NCBI GenBank assembly: GCA_964411125.1
Contig: CAYPJU010000015.1
Span: 1-64,000, forward strand
Origin: JBFIHF01 sp964411125
GTDB taxonomy: Bacteria > Myxococcota_A > Bradymonadia > Bradymonadales > Bradymonadaceae
Direction of reading: 5' to 3'
Length of the DNA: 64,000 nucleotides
Shown here: positions 15,097 through 22,720 of the stretch, piece by piece
Layout: each line of letters begins with the position of its first letter
How positions within the stretch are numbered: the stretch's first letter is position 1
Notes under the pieces: generated by a model
The model's input: the letters and a program-made list of their open reading frames with translations, nothing else
Databases searched by the model: none
Told to the model about the DNA's origin: nothing
Made by a program: the position numbers and the translations under genes

Positions 15097-18000
15097 ATGC
15101 GGACCGTCTTGCGCGGGTGCACCATCGGAATGTTCGCGGTCTCTGTACTCGTCTCCATGCCGGCGACGGCGGAGATCACGGCGAATTTTCGTGCACAGGC
15201 GATCGACGGCGGTTGCCGCGTCGACGACGAGGAGGGACCCACCCAGGGCGACCCCGACCGAATCTATCGCGTCGCAATCTTCGACTCCACGGCGACCGCC
15301 AACGGCTGTGTCGACGGTTGCACGTCCGACGACGGCAACCCGGCGACCGCCGACGCGCGCTCCTCCGACTTCTGCAACGACAACTCCGGCTGCGGCGCTT
15401 GGAACTTCACCGACACCACCGTCTCGAAAGTCGTGCCCGGTCGGTCGCTCGTCTACTTCTACTTCGGCCTCTTCGACAACGACGCCGACGCCACCGATCT
15501 CAATGGCGATCACTGGTTCGGGACGGGTTTGAAGCGGACCAACCGGACTGACCTCAACAACAACAACGCGCCGTACAAACCCGATTCGCCGATCAACACG
15601 ATGTGTGGCGGAGACGTCGAAAAAGGGGGCCACGCGGGCAACTTCGACGTCACCTATTCGGTCTGGTTCACCGACGACACCGGGCCCGACCTCAGTGCAT
15701 CGCGCCCCTCGAACCGCGACGACACCCTCGACGACGTTCACGACAACGACACTTCACTGCAGTTTCGATGGGGCGCAGCCACGGACGACGACTCCGGGAT
15801 CAAGACGGGCGAGTACAAGTTTCAGCTCTACGACGTGACCGCAGGCCAGTCCGTGACTTCGCTCGGGGACGCGCCCTCCAATCGTGTCCTCGACATCTGC
15901 GCGAGCGGCTGCGACTACGCCTATACGCCCGTCCATGGACACACCTACCGGGTGCGAGTCCGCGCGACGAATGGCAACTATCCCGAGATCGACAACCCGA
16001 CCACGGCCTGGAGCGCCTACAGCCAGGACATCACCGTCGACCTCGTCGACCCCGTCGCGACGATCTCCGCACCGTCGCCGGGCGACTGGTTCAACGGCGA
16101 CTTCACCGTCGACTTCGACGACTCCGACGACGGGGTCGGCCTCGACAGCGCCGCGTGCGAGTGGCAGGTCTCGGCTGGGGCTGTGACGATGCCGTGGGCT
16201 ACGCGCGCATGCGACGGGACGCGGACCGTCACGGTCGGCACGACAGGGGACTGCAACGCCGAAGGGGCCGACGTTTGCGTCGTCGAGACGCGCAACGCCG
16301 ACGAGGCCCGCCGCACTTCCACCGTCGGGACCCGCGCGTTCGGCATCGACTGGACCGAAGACATCGTCGGGCTGGTGAGCGCCTTCACGCAACAGGGAGG
16401 AATGCCGATCGCGGCGAACGGCTGGACGAACGACCGAGACCCCTACTTCTCGTGGGCGGCTTCGACCAGCACCTCCCCCATCGCCGGGTACTCCTGGGCT
16501 CTCGACCAGTCCCCCGATTGCGGCTCGACCGAGATTCCGGGGACGGGGCCGTTTTCGGTCCAGCTCACCGTCGGCCGACTCACCGACGGGGTGCACGAGT
16601 TTCAGGTGCGGGCCATCGACGAGGCGGGGAACTGCGGCCCCGTGACGACGCGCACCGTGCAGGTCGACGCGACCGCCGAGTCCGTCACGAATCTGCGCGC
16701 CCAGAACGGCGCCGGCATGGCGATCCCTCCCCAGACCTGGCAGCAGGAAAACGCCCCTACGATGCTGTGGGATGCCCCCGCCTCCGCCTCGCCGATCGCC
16801 GGTTACAGCTTCGGCACCGGCGCCGCGACGGACTGCACGATTGACGGGATGCAGACCAGCGCCTCGATCGGTCCGCTCCCCGACGGGACGACCTCCTTCT
16901 GGGTACGCGCGGTCGACGCCGCCGGAAACTGCGGCCCTGCGGCGACGTTCGAGATCGACGTCGACACGACCCCCGACACCGTCCCCGGGCTGCGCGCGTT
17001 CGACCAGCAGGGGGGAGCCCCCATCGTGTCGGGAGTGGCCCAGGACGACACCGACCCGTGGCTCGAATGGGACCAGCCCCTGTCGACCGCGCCGATCGCA
17101 GGCTTCTCTTACGGGACCGCGATGCCGGCGGACTGCTCCATCGACACGATCTCCCGCAACGCTCAGCTCTCCGGGCTACCGATGGGCACCACGACGTTCT
17201 GGGTCTCCGCGATCGACGAAGCCGGCAACTGCGGCCCGCCCGCCACCTTCGACATCGTCGTCGACATCGCGTCGTGCGGAGACGGAACCGTCGATCCGGG
17301 CGAGGAGTGCGACGACGCCAACACCGACCAAGACGACGATTGCATCGCCTGCCAGGACGCCGAATGCGGCGACGGGTACGTCTGGACCGGCAACGAAGCA
17401 TGCGACCAGGGCGACGACAACAGCGACACCGAGCCGAACGCGTGCCGAACCGATTGCACCGACCCCCGATGCGGTGACGGCGTGGTCGACACCGGTGAGA
17501 CCTGCGACGAAGGGGATCAGAACTCCGACGAAGCGGGTGCGACCTGCCGCACCAACTGTGCGCTCGCCTCCTGCGGCGACGGCGTCGTCAACCCCGGCGA
17601 AGAGTGCGACGAAGGCGCGAACAACGACGACAATGCCATCGACGGATGCCGCACGAACTGCGCCCTCGCCTTCTGCGGCGACGGCGTCATCGACACCGGC
17701 GAGACGTGCGACGACGGCGCCGCGAACGACGACTTCACCCCTGACGCGTGCCGCGACAACTGCGCCCGACCAGCCTGCGGCGACGGAACCGTCGACACCG
17801 GCGAGATGTGCGACGACGGTGGCAACAACAGTGACGACGCCCCCGATGCTTGCCGCACCACCTGTGTCCCCGCGTTCTGCGGAGACGGCATCGTCGACAG
17901 CGACGAGGCGTGCGAGCTCGGCGACGTTCAGGGTGACCTGATCTGCCTGGACGACTGCCAGTTCGGCGCCCCTCCCGAAGAACCCGACATGGGCATCGAC

Positions 18001-18294
18001 GCCGGCGACATGGGCTCCCCCGACATGGGAGCCCCCGAAACCGACATGGGCGGTGGCGACAGCAACAACGTGACCGGCGGCGGCAACAACGGGACCGACG
18101 ACGCAGGGACGGGCTCCGCGGACATGGGAGCTCCGGGCGCCGACGTCGGCCCCGATGCCAGCGAACCCGACCTCGTGGAATCCGGCGTAGGCGGATGTTG
18201 CGCGCAGGTTCCCTCCCGAGCCCCATCGCAGTGGCCGCTCGTCGGACTTCTCGTCCTGGTGATGGGTGGGCTTCGGCGGCGCCGGCGGCGCTGA
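15097..18294 (+). CDS. Large secreted Cys-repeat protein with MYXO-CTERM
   Basis: A 1065-residue exported protein. A signal peptide (1-26, ending A-T-A-E) is followed by a metazoan-like beta-sandwich region to about 425. Three Ig/fibronectin-like repeats follow (about 430-725), each with P-I-A-G-Y/F-S and ending A-G-N-C-G-P. Seven Cys-rich DUF4215-type repeats (C-G-D-G-x-V-D-x-G-E-x-C-D) occupy about 727-955. An Asp-Met-Gly linker and the MYXO-CTERM end (G-G-C-C, membrane segment, six Arg) complete it. It is most likely a surface adhesin-like protein; no enzymatic motif is seen. The Shine-Dalgarno GGAG precedes ATG 15097. Confidence 0.85.
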   Translation: MRTVLRGCTIGMFAVSVLVSMPATAEITANFRAQAIDGGCRVDDEEGPTQGDPDRIYRVAIFDSTATANGCVDGCTSDDGNPATADARSSDFCNDNSGCGAWNFTDTTVSKVVPGRSLVYFYFGLFDNDADATDLNGDHWFGTGLKRTNRTDLNNNNAPYKPDSPINTMCGGDVEKGGHAGNFDVTYSVWFTDDTGPDLSASRPSNRDDTLDDVHDNDTSLQFRWGAATDDDSGIKTGEYKFQLYDVTAGQSVTSLGDAPSNRVLDICASGCDYAYTPVHGHTYRVRVRATNGNYPEIDNPTTAWSAYSQDITVDLVDPVATISAPSPGDWFNGDFTVDFDDSDDGVGLDSAACEWQVSAGAVTMPWATRACDGTRTVTVGTTGDCNAEGADVCVVETRNADEARRTSTVGTRAFGIDWTEDIVGLVSAFTQQGGMPIAANGWTNDRDPYFSWAASTSTSPIAGYSWALDQSPDCGSTEIPGTGPFSVQLTVGRLTDGVHEFQVRAIDEAGNCGPVTTRTVQVDATAESVTNLRAQNGAGMAIPPQTWQQENAPTMLWDAPASASPIAGYSFGTGAATDCTIDGMQTSASIGPLPDGTTSFWVRAVDAAGNCGPAATFEIDVDTTPDTVPGLRAFDQQGGAPIVSGVAQDDTDPWLEWDQPLSTAPIAGFSYGTAMPADCSIDTISRNAQLSGLPMGTTTFWVSAIDEAGNCGPPATFDIVVDIASCGDGTVDPGEECDDANTDQDDDCIACQDAECGDGYVWTGNEACDQGDDNSDTEPNACRTDCTDPRCGDGVVDTGETCDEGDQNSDEAGATCRTNCALASCGDGVVNPGEECDEGANNDDNAIDGCRTNCALAFCGDGVIDTGETCDDGAANDDFTPDACRDNCARPACGDGTVDTGEMCDDGGNNSDDAPDACRTTCVPAFCGDGIVDSDEACELGDVQGDLICLDDCQFGAPPEEPDMGIDAGDMGSPDMGAPETDMGGGDSNNVTGGGNNGTDDAGTGSADMGAPGADVGPDASEPDLVESGVGGCCAQVPSRAPSQWPLVGLLVLVMGGLRRRRRR
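17275..17976 (+). repeat. Seven DUF4215-type coding repeats, mostly exact 102-bp period
   Basis: Each unit begins with TGC-GG-GAC (C-G-D-G) at 17275, 17365, 17470, 17572, 17674, 17776 and 17878. The last five starts are exactly 102 bp apart, so these units were probably duplicated recently or are kept in register by gene conversion. Confidence 0.85.
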
Positions 18295-18296
18295 GG

Positions 18297-18932
18297 CTAC
18301 AGCTCGGGGCTGTCGGGACCGAACCGCATTCCGAAGATCTCGACGCCTTCGTAGGTGATCGCCAGGTAGATCAGCGGCGGCCCGTCCGCGCGCGCTGAGA
18401 TCTCGTGGGTGTAGTCCTGGTCACGTTCCACCAGGGAACCAGGCCCGTGTTCGACCCCGTGCTCGTCGACGAGCCACCCCTGGATCACGAAGTTGTACTC
18501 CTTGCCGAGGTGGGTGTGCTCCGGGAACCCCGTCCCCGGCTCGAGCTTGTTGAAGCCCGTGATCGCACGTTCGACCGCCGGGCCCCCTTCGATGTGATAC
18601 AGCGTCAGCGATCCGAGCGCCGTCGGCTCCCACACGTCCTCGTCGTCGATCTTCGAGAGCCATTCGCGTGCCTTCTCGCTACCCACATCCATCAACCGGG
18701 CAACCTCGTCAGTGTAAGCTGCGAACCGCGCCAGGGTGGTCGCTTCGGCGAACAGCCGCGGCGGTGGCTTAACGGCCGGCGCGCCCGCGGCGAGAAGTGA
18801 CGTCTCGAGCTCCAGCGCCTCTCGGCACGACTCACATTCGTCGAGGTGGATCTCGACCCGTTCGCTCTCCTCCTCGGAGAGCGCGCCGGTGAGCCAGTCC
18901 CATAGCAGGTCTTCGACGTGCGGGGTGGTCAC
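18297..18932 (-). CDS. chrR: ChrR-like anti-sigma factor (zinc-finger plus cupin)
   Basis: A 211-residue protein with two parts. The N-terminal anti-sigma domain carries the zinc motif H-L-D-E-C-E-S-C (about 29-36), which binds the sigma factor. The C-terminal cupin (about 100-205) has H-T-H-L-G-K-E-Y, a likely metal site. In Rhodobacter, the ChrR cupin is needed for release of the sigma factor upon singlet oxygen. Its ATG overlaps the sigma stop codon in ATGA, so the pair is coupled. Whether the signal here is singlet oxygen is an inference from the family. Confidence 0.88.
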   Translation of the reverse strand: MTTPHVEDLLWDWLTGALSEEESERVEIHLDECESCREALELETSLLAAGAPAVKPPPRLFAEATTLARFAAYTDEVARLMDVGSEKAREWLSKIDDEDVWEPTALGSLTLYHIEGGPAVERAITGFNKLEPGTGFPEHTHLGKEYNFVIQGWLVDEHGVEHGPGSLVERDQDYTHEISARADGPPLIYLAITYEGVEIFGMRFGPDSPEL

Positions 18933-19483
18933 GATTCACCTCCCCCGAGCGCATCGCGCAACGCCTCACGCCCCCGACGCATCCTCGATTTCACGGTCCC
19001 CTGTGGAATCTCGAGCCGCTCGGCGATCTCGCTCGTCGTCGAGCCTTCGAAATAGGCGAGCACCACCACCTCGCGAAGGTCTTCGGCGAGGGCGTCGACG
19101 CACTCGCGCACGCGACCGTGGTCAGACTGCCGGCCCGGCGAGACGGCTTCCGTGGGCCGGGCCACGTCGTCGCCGGAGCGCTGCAGGATCTTCGTGCGGC
19201 GCGACGCTTTCCGCACCCGATCGAGGCAGCGCGATCGCGCCCGCATCATCAGCCAGGTCTGCACCGTCGCCTTCGAAGACTCGTACTCGTGCGCCTTCGC
19301 CCACACCTCCATGAAGACGTCGTGGACGAGATCGTGAGCCCGATCGCCCAGGCGAAACGACCCGGCGAGAGCCATCATCGAACCGGCATACCGCGCATAG
19401 AGCGTCCCCAGCGCATCACGGTCTCCGCCCGCGATCGCGATGACGAGCTCCTGGTCTGTCGGTTCGTCGGACAAGTCGGGCAT
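18929..19483 (-). CDS. ECF RNA polymerase sigma factor (ChrR-associated group)
   Basis: A 184-residue sigma-70 family protein. Region 2 has the D-L-V-H-D-V-F-M-E-V-W core (about 50-60) and region 4 has the A-Y-F-E-G-S-T-T-S-E-I-A-E-R-L helix-turn-helix (about 140-160) ending in G-T-V-K-S-R. The adjoining ChrR-type anti-sigma places it in the RpoE/ECF11-like group. The ATG at 19483 matches family N-termini; the frame extends to 19630 without resembling a sigma factor. A possible autoregulated promoter lies at 19598-19625. Confidence 0.9.
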   Translation of the reverse strand: MPDLSDEPTDQELVIAIAGGDRDALGTLYARYAGSMMALAGSFRLGDRAHDLVHDVFMEVWAKAHEYESSKATVQTWLMMRARSRCLDRVRKASRRTKILQRSGDDVARPTEAVSPGRQSDHGRVRECVDALAEDLREVVVLAYFEGSTTSEIAERLEIPQGTVKSRMRRGREALRDALGGGES

Positions 19484-19597
19484 GCTCCACTCAGGTAGCG
19501 GCACCGTACCCACCAGCGAGGATGGGATGCAACCCGGACGCGTCCGTGGTGCAATGGCGCTCATTCGATGTACGTGTACGAAGAACATGTCGCTCTG

Positions 19598-19625
19598 GTT
19601 ACGCGCGATCTGCGAGATCGGATCG
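19598..19625 (-). promoter_or_regulatory. Possible ECF-type autoregulated promoter
   Basis: On the minus strand CGATCC (complement of 19620-19625), a 16-bp spacer and CGTAAC (complement of 19598-19603) resemble TGATCC...CGTA elements reported for ChrR-linked ECF sigma factors. The transcript would start about 105 nt before the sigma gene. The match is partial. Confidence 0.35.
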
Positions 19626-19656
19626 AGCATTCCGACGGAATCGAGGGTTCGAACGA

Positions 19657-20445
19657 GTGAAAAACGTCCGGCTACTCATCGCCTACGACGGCGCACGCTA
19701 TCACGGATGGGCGCGCCAGCCCGAAGCCCCGACGATCGAGGGCGAGATACACCTTGCCCTCGACAAGCTCCTCGCGGGCGCCGACTTCCAGATGCAGGGG
19801 GCGAGCCGCACGGACGCCGGGGTGCACGCGCTCGGGCAGGTCGCGAACGTGCGTCACGAATCGACGCGAACGCCGTGGGACTTCGTCCGGGGACTGAACG
19901 CGATCACGGCCGACGACATCGCGGTGTGGCATGCCGAGGAGGTCCCCGACGACTTCGATGCAAGGCACCACTCGACCGGCAAGCGCTACCGCTACCGAAT
20001 CTGGCCTCACCGGTTCGACGACCCGCTTCGGCGGGCTCAGACCTGGACCGTCCGACAGAGGCTCGATCTCGACGCCATGCGTCGCGCCGCCGAAGACCTC
20101 GTCGGGAGCCACGACTTCGCGAGCTTCCGTGCCGCGGATTGTCAGGCGCAGACCACGGTACGCGAGCTGACCCGAGTGGACCTCGAAGAGGTCCACGACG
20201 AGCTCGTGCTATGGGTCGAAGGAACAGCCTTTCTGAAGTACATGGTGCGCAACATCGCCGGTACGCTCGTCGACGTGGGACGCGGACAGATCGACCGACG
20301 GGCGATCCCGTCGATCCTCGGCGCGAGCGACCGGCAGGCAGCCGGCCAGTGTGCCCCACCCCACGGGCTGGCGTTGATCGAAGTCTTCTACGAAAACCAC
20401 CCGTGGCGAGACTCACCCCGAGTCGGTGTGGATCAGCGGTACTGA
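19657..20445 (+). CDS. truA: tRNA pseudouridine(38-40) synthase TruA
   Basis: A 262-residue TruA of normal length. The catalytic Asp lies in G-A-S-R-T-D-A-G-V-H-A (D53). Other family blocks are Y-D-G-A-R-Y-H-G-W-A-R-Q-P near the N-terminus, S-T-G-K-R-Y-R-Y-R-I and the C-terminal F-L-K-Y-M-V-R-N-I. It converts uridines 38-40 of the tRNA anticodon arm to pseudouridine. GTG 19657 is chosen because the family begins with the following R-L-L-I-A-Y-D-G; GAGGG lies nine bases upstream. It is divergent from the ECF sigma gene. Confidence 0.93.
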   Translation: MKNVRLLIAYDGARYHGWARQPEAPTIEGEIHLALDKLLAGADFQMQGASRTDAGVHALGQVANVRHESTRTPWDFVRGLNAITADDIAVWHAEEVPDDFDARHHSTGKRYRYRIWPHRFDDPLRRAQTWTVRQRLDLDAMRRAAEDLVGSHDFASFRAADCQAQTTVRELTRVDLEEVHDELVLWVEGTAFLKYMVRNIAGTLVDVGRGQIDRRAIPSILGASDRQAAGQCAPPHGLALIEVFYENHPWRDSPRVGVDQRY

Positions 20446-20467
20446 GTTCGGCGATTCAACCGACTCC

Positions 20468-20689
20468 CTAGAACGCTCGACTGAAACTTCGGTAGGGCGA
20501 CAGCACCGTCATCAACTGCCGCATCGTCGGAAGCCCTTCGACGACCAGATCTTCGTCGACGTAGAGCGCCGGCTTGATCACGTCCTGGGAAGCGAGATCG
20601 ATGGAGTACGGCACACCCAGCAGGTGCAGCATGCTCTGCAACTGTCGACGTCGAGGACAGGTTCGATTGGCGCGGAGAGTGAGGGTCAT
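20468..20689 (-). CDS. Small glutaredoxin-like protein
   Basis: A 73-residue protein with the outline of a glutaredoxin: a first strand, then T-C-P-R-R-R-Q-L (about 10-17) where glutaredoxins have C-P-x-C, L-G-V-P-Y (about 25-29), a P-A-L-Y-V-D-E strand and a C-terminal helix. Only one Cys remains in the motif, so it would be monothiol or redox-inactive. The ATG at 20689 is preceded by AAGGAG at a six-base spacing, which decides the start against the longer frame. It converges with truA. The exact function is unknown. Confidence 0.6.
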   Translation of the reverse strand: MTLTLRANRTCPRRRQLQSMLHLLGVPYSIDLASQDVIKPALYVDEDLVVEGLPTMRQLMTVLSPYRSFSRAF

Positions 20690-20870
20690 CTTGGGCTCCT
20701 TGACCTTGCGGCCGTGCATCCATGGGAGGCTAAACCCGAGCGCGACGGTGCCAAGCCGGAAGCCGGAAACGATCCCCGGGAACGCGGAATTACCCGACGT
20801 TTCGCATCGGGTTCACACGAAATACACATCGGCCTGCGAAGGTACGCATGGACCCAACCGGAGACCGAAC

Positions 20871-21227
20871 ATGAAGCGATTGCTCTACGCCCTGCCCCTC
20901 TTCGCCTTGCTACTGCCGTGGACCTTCATCGGGTTCACGATCGTCGGCGTATCGATCTTCGCGACGCCCTACTCTGCCTTCCTGATCCTTCCGGTGGTGG
21001 TAGTGCTCGGGGGAGCCTTCGCAGCACATCGCTCGCTCGCCCGTCGGGAGCGACACGGGGCGGCGTTCGTAGCCACCGCATCGATCCTGGCGGCGCCGCT
21101 CCTCGCGATCCTCGTCTCGTTCGGCATCCACGGCGACCGGGTCCTGAAGCAGTCGAACGTCGACGACGACGTCCTCGCCTCGCTCGGCTACTCGCACGTG
21201 GACTCGAAAGGGGCGTGTCGTCACTGA
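20871..21227 (+). CDS. Small integral membrane protein
   Basis: A 118-residue hydrophobic protein with predicted membrane spans at about 4-28, 33-51 and 65-86, a positively charged loop (R-S-L-A-R-R-E-R-H) and a short polar C-terminus. GGAG lies seven bases before the ATG. No family is recognised. It is followed within 100 bp by another small membrane-anchored ORF, suggesting a short operon. Confidence 0.65.
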   Translation: MKRLLYALPLFALLLPWTFIGFTIVGVSIFATPYSAFLILPVVVVLGGAFAAHRSLARRERHGAAFVATASILAAPLLAILVSFGIHGDRVLKQSNVDDDVLASLGYSHVDSKGACRH

Positions 21228-21323
21228 CCGCTTCTTGCGTCTCGACTCCGAGCGGAGCAAACTCGCTGCACACAGATTTCGTGGGGCGGGAATGCCGCCT
21301 GCCGCGCTCGGAGTTCTCCCCCC

Positions 21324-21665
21324 ATGCAGCTCGAGAAGCCACAACACGTCGCCGACCGAATGGGAGCAGCGCTCGTCGCGCTCCTGCTCGGCTGCGCGAT
21401 GTTGCTGTTCGTCGTGGGCCCCGACGCGTCCGCTTCGCCGGACCCCGGGGACTTCGACGGTCCGAGCTGGACCGCAGACACCTCCGATGGAGGTTCCCCC
21501 GGACATTTCCCCTGGTCCGGCTGGGCCGCCCTGCCGACGCTCGATCTCTCGGTCGTCGGTCCGAGCGCGACCGATGCCGTTCATCCCGTCGCCGTCATTG
21601 CCACACCGCCCCAGCGGCCGGTGCTCGCGTACGCTCCGAAACTTCCTCCGCCGTCGCTCGCGTAG
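21324..21665 (+). CDS. Small hypothetical protein with one membrane segment
   Basis: A 113-residue ORF with a hydrophobic stretch at about 14-32 (signal anchor or signal peptide, A-S-A at about 36) and a Pro/Ser-rich outer part. GGAG occurs nine bases before the ATG. It has no recognised domain and the high GC content allows chance ORFs, so it is less certain than its neighbours. Confidence 0.45.
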   Translation: MQLEKPQHVADRMGAALVALLLGCAMLLFVVGPDASASPDPGDFDGPSWTADTSDGGSPGHFPWSGWAALPTLDLSVVGPSATDAVHPVAVIATPPQRPVLAYAPKLPPPSLA

Positions 21666-21760
21666 CAGCCTCCGCGCTGCCCCTCGATCACCAAACGCAA
21701 GCTGACAATACCGGTCCGAACGGACCGACGCGCGCCCGTGCGCGCCACAAGGAGGTTTCA

Positions 21761-22150
21761 ATGAACGAACTCAACACGCTCATCGGGCGTGATCCCGTGA
21801 TGGATCACGCTCTCGCCAACGTCGCCAGAGGGCTCTACGACTTCGAGCGAACCCTCGGGACCGACCTCGATGCGGCCCAGACTCTCGAGACCAAAGCGCG
21901 CCAGCTCTGGTCGGCTGTCGTGCGGCTCGACCGCGAAGTCGCACCGCGCCAGCACGAGATTCTGCGCGCGACGATCCGACGCTTCATCGTCGAATGCCGC
22001 GAGGCGGAACGACGCCTGCTGCGGGAAGAACCCGTTTTGATCGGGGCGATGCGACGCGCGTTCGGGGAGGTGGTCCGACGCTACCGGCGCTTCACCATGA
22101 TGGAACAGGCGGTCCGGTACGAAGACCGATTCCTCGACACACTCGACTGA
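21761..22150 (+). CDS. Hypothetical helical protein
   Basis: A 129-residue soluble protein, highly charged and predicted almost all-helical (long Arg/Glu-rich stretches such as R-R-F-I-V-E-C-R-E-A-E-R-R), consistent with a coiled or helical-bundle fold. A strong Shine-Dalgarno, AAGGAGG (21749-21755), precedes the ATG. It is not recognised as a known family. The next gene begins 10 bp after its stop, so they probably share a transcript. Confidence 0.7.
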   Translation: MNELNTLIGRDPVMDHALANVARGLYDFERTLGTDLDAAQTLETKARQLWSAVVRLDREVAPRQHEILRATIRRFIVECREAERRLLREEPVLIGAMRRAFGEVVRRYRRFTMMEQAVRYEDRFLDTLD

Positions 22151-22160
22151 GGAGAGCGCC

Positions 22161-22613
22161 ATGGAGAAGTTGTTCGCATGGGGGTTTCTCTTCGTCGGCG
22201 CCCTGCTGGCGATCATCGCCGGCCCGTCGGAGCTTCAAACCTTGCAGATGGCCTCGCGCGCCGACAGATTCGAGTCGACGAACGGGCGGGTGACGGCATC
22301 GTTCACCCAGCAGCACCCCAAGGGGCCCGACACCCAGGTCCTCGAATACGAATACGTCGTCGCCGGTGTGAAGCATCACGGCGACAATTCGCTCACCCGC
22401 GTCGGAGACCGGCCCGACGAAATCCGGCCCCTCATCCACCGTGCGAACGGCGAGGATACGGTGAGGGTGTACTACGATCCCGAAGATCCGAGCGTCTCCA
22501 CGGTTCACCGGTCGGTGAGCCTGGCATGGCCACTCGGCATCCTCGGCTTCGCGGGGCTCTGCCTCGCCGTCGGGATCGACGGGACGCTGAAGCACCGCCG
22601 GCTCGCCGCATGA
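22161..22613 (+). CDS. DUF3592-type membrane protein
   Basis: A 150-residue protein with membrane helices at about 5-21 and 121-140 enclosing a soluble beta domain. That domain has the DUF3592 pattern: Y-E-Y-V-V-A-G near 65 and V-R-V-Y-Y-D-P-E-D-P-S near 101-111. The role of the family is unknown. The Shine-Dalgarno is GAGGAGAG directly after the upstream stop. Confidence 0.75.
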   Translation: MEKLFAWGFLFVGALLAIIAGPSELQTLQMASRADRFESTNGRVTASFTQQHPKGPDTQVLEYEYVVAGVKHHGDNSLTRVGDRPDEIRPLIHRANGEDTVRVYYDPEDPSVSTVHRSVSLAWPLGILGFAGLCLAVGIDGTLKHRRLAA

Positions 22614-22720
22614 GCGGTCATCGATAGCCGAGAGAGTGGGGACGGAGGCCGATGCGCCTCCTTTCCGCTTTGGGGCGCCCCTCTGCTACCCTGTCCACGA
22701 ATGTACAGGACGGAGGACCC

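Noticed and set aside
17275..17976. Regular 102-bp repeats as a CRISPR array
   Set aside because: The repeats are wholly coding, in phase and Cys-rich; there are no unique spacers or cas genes.
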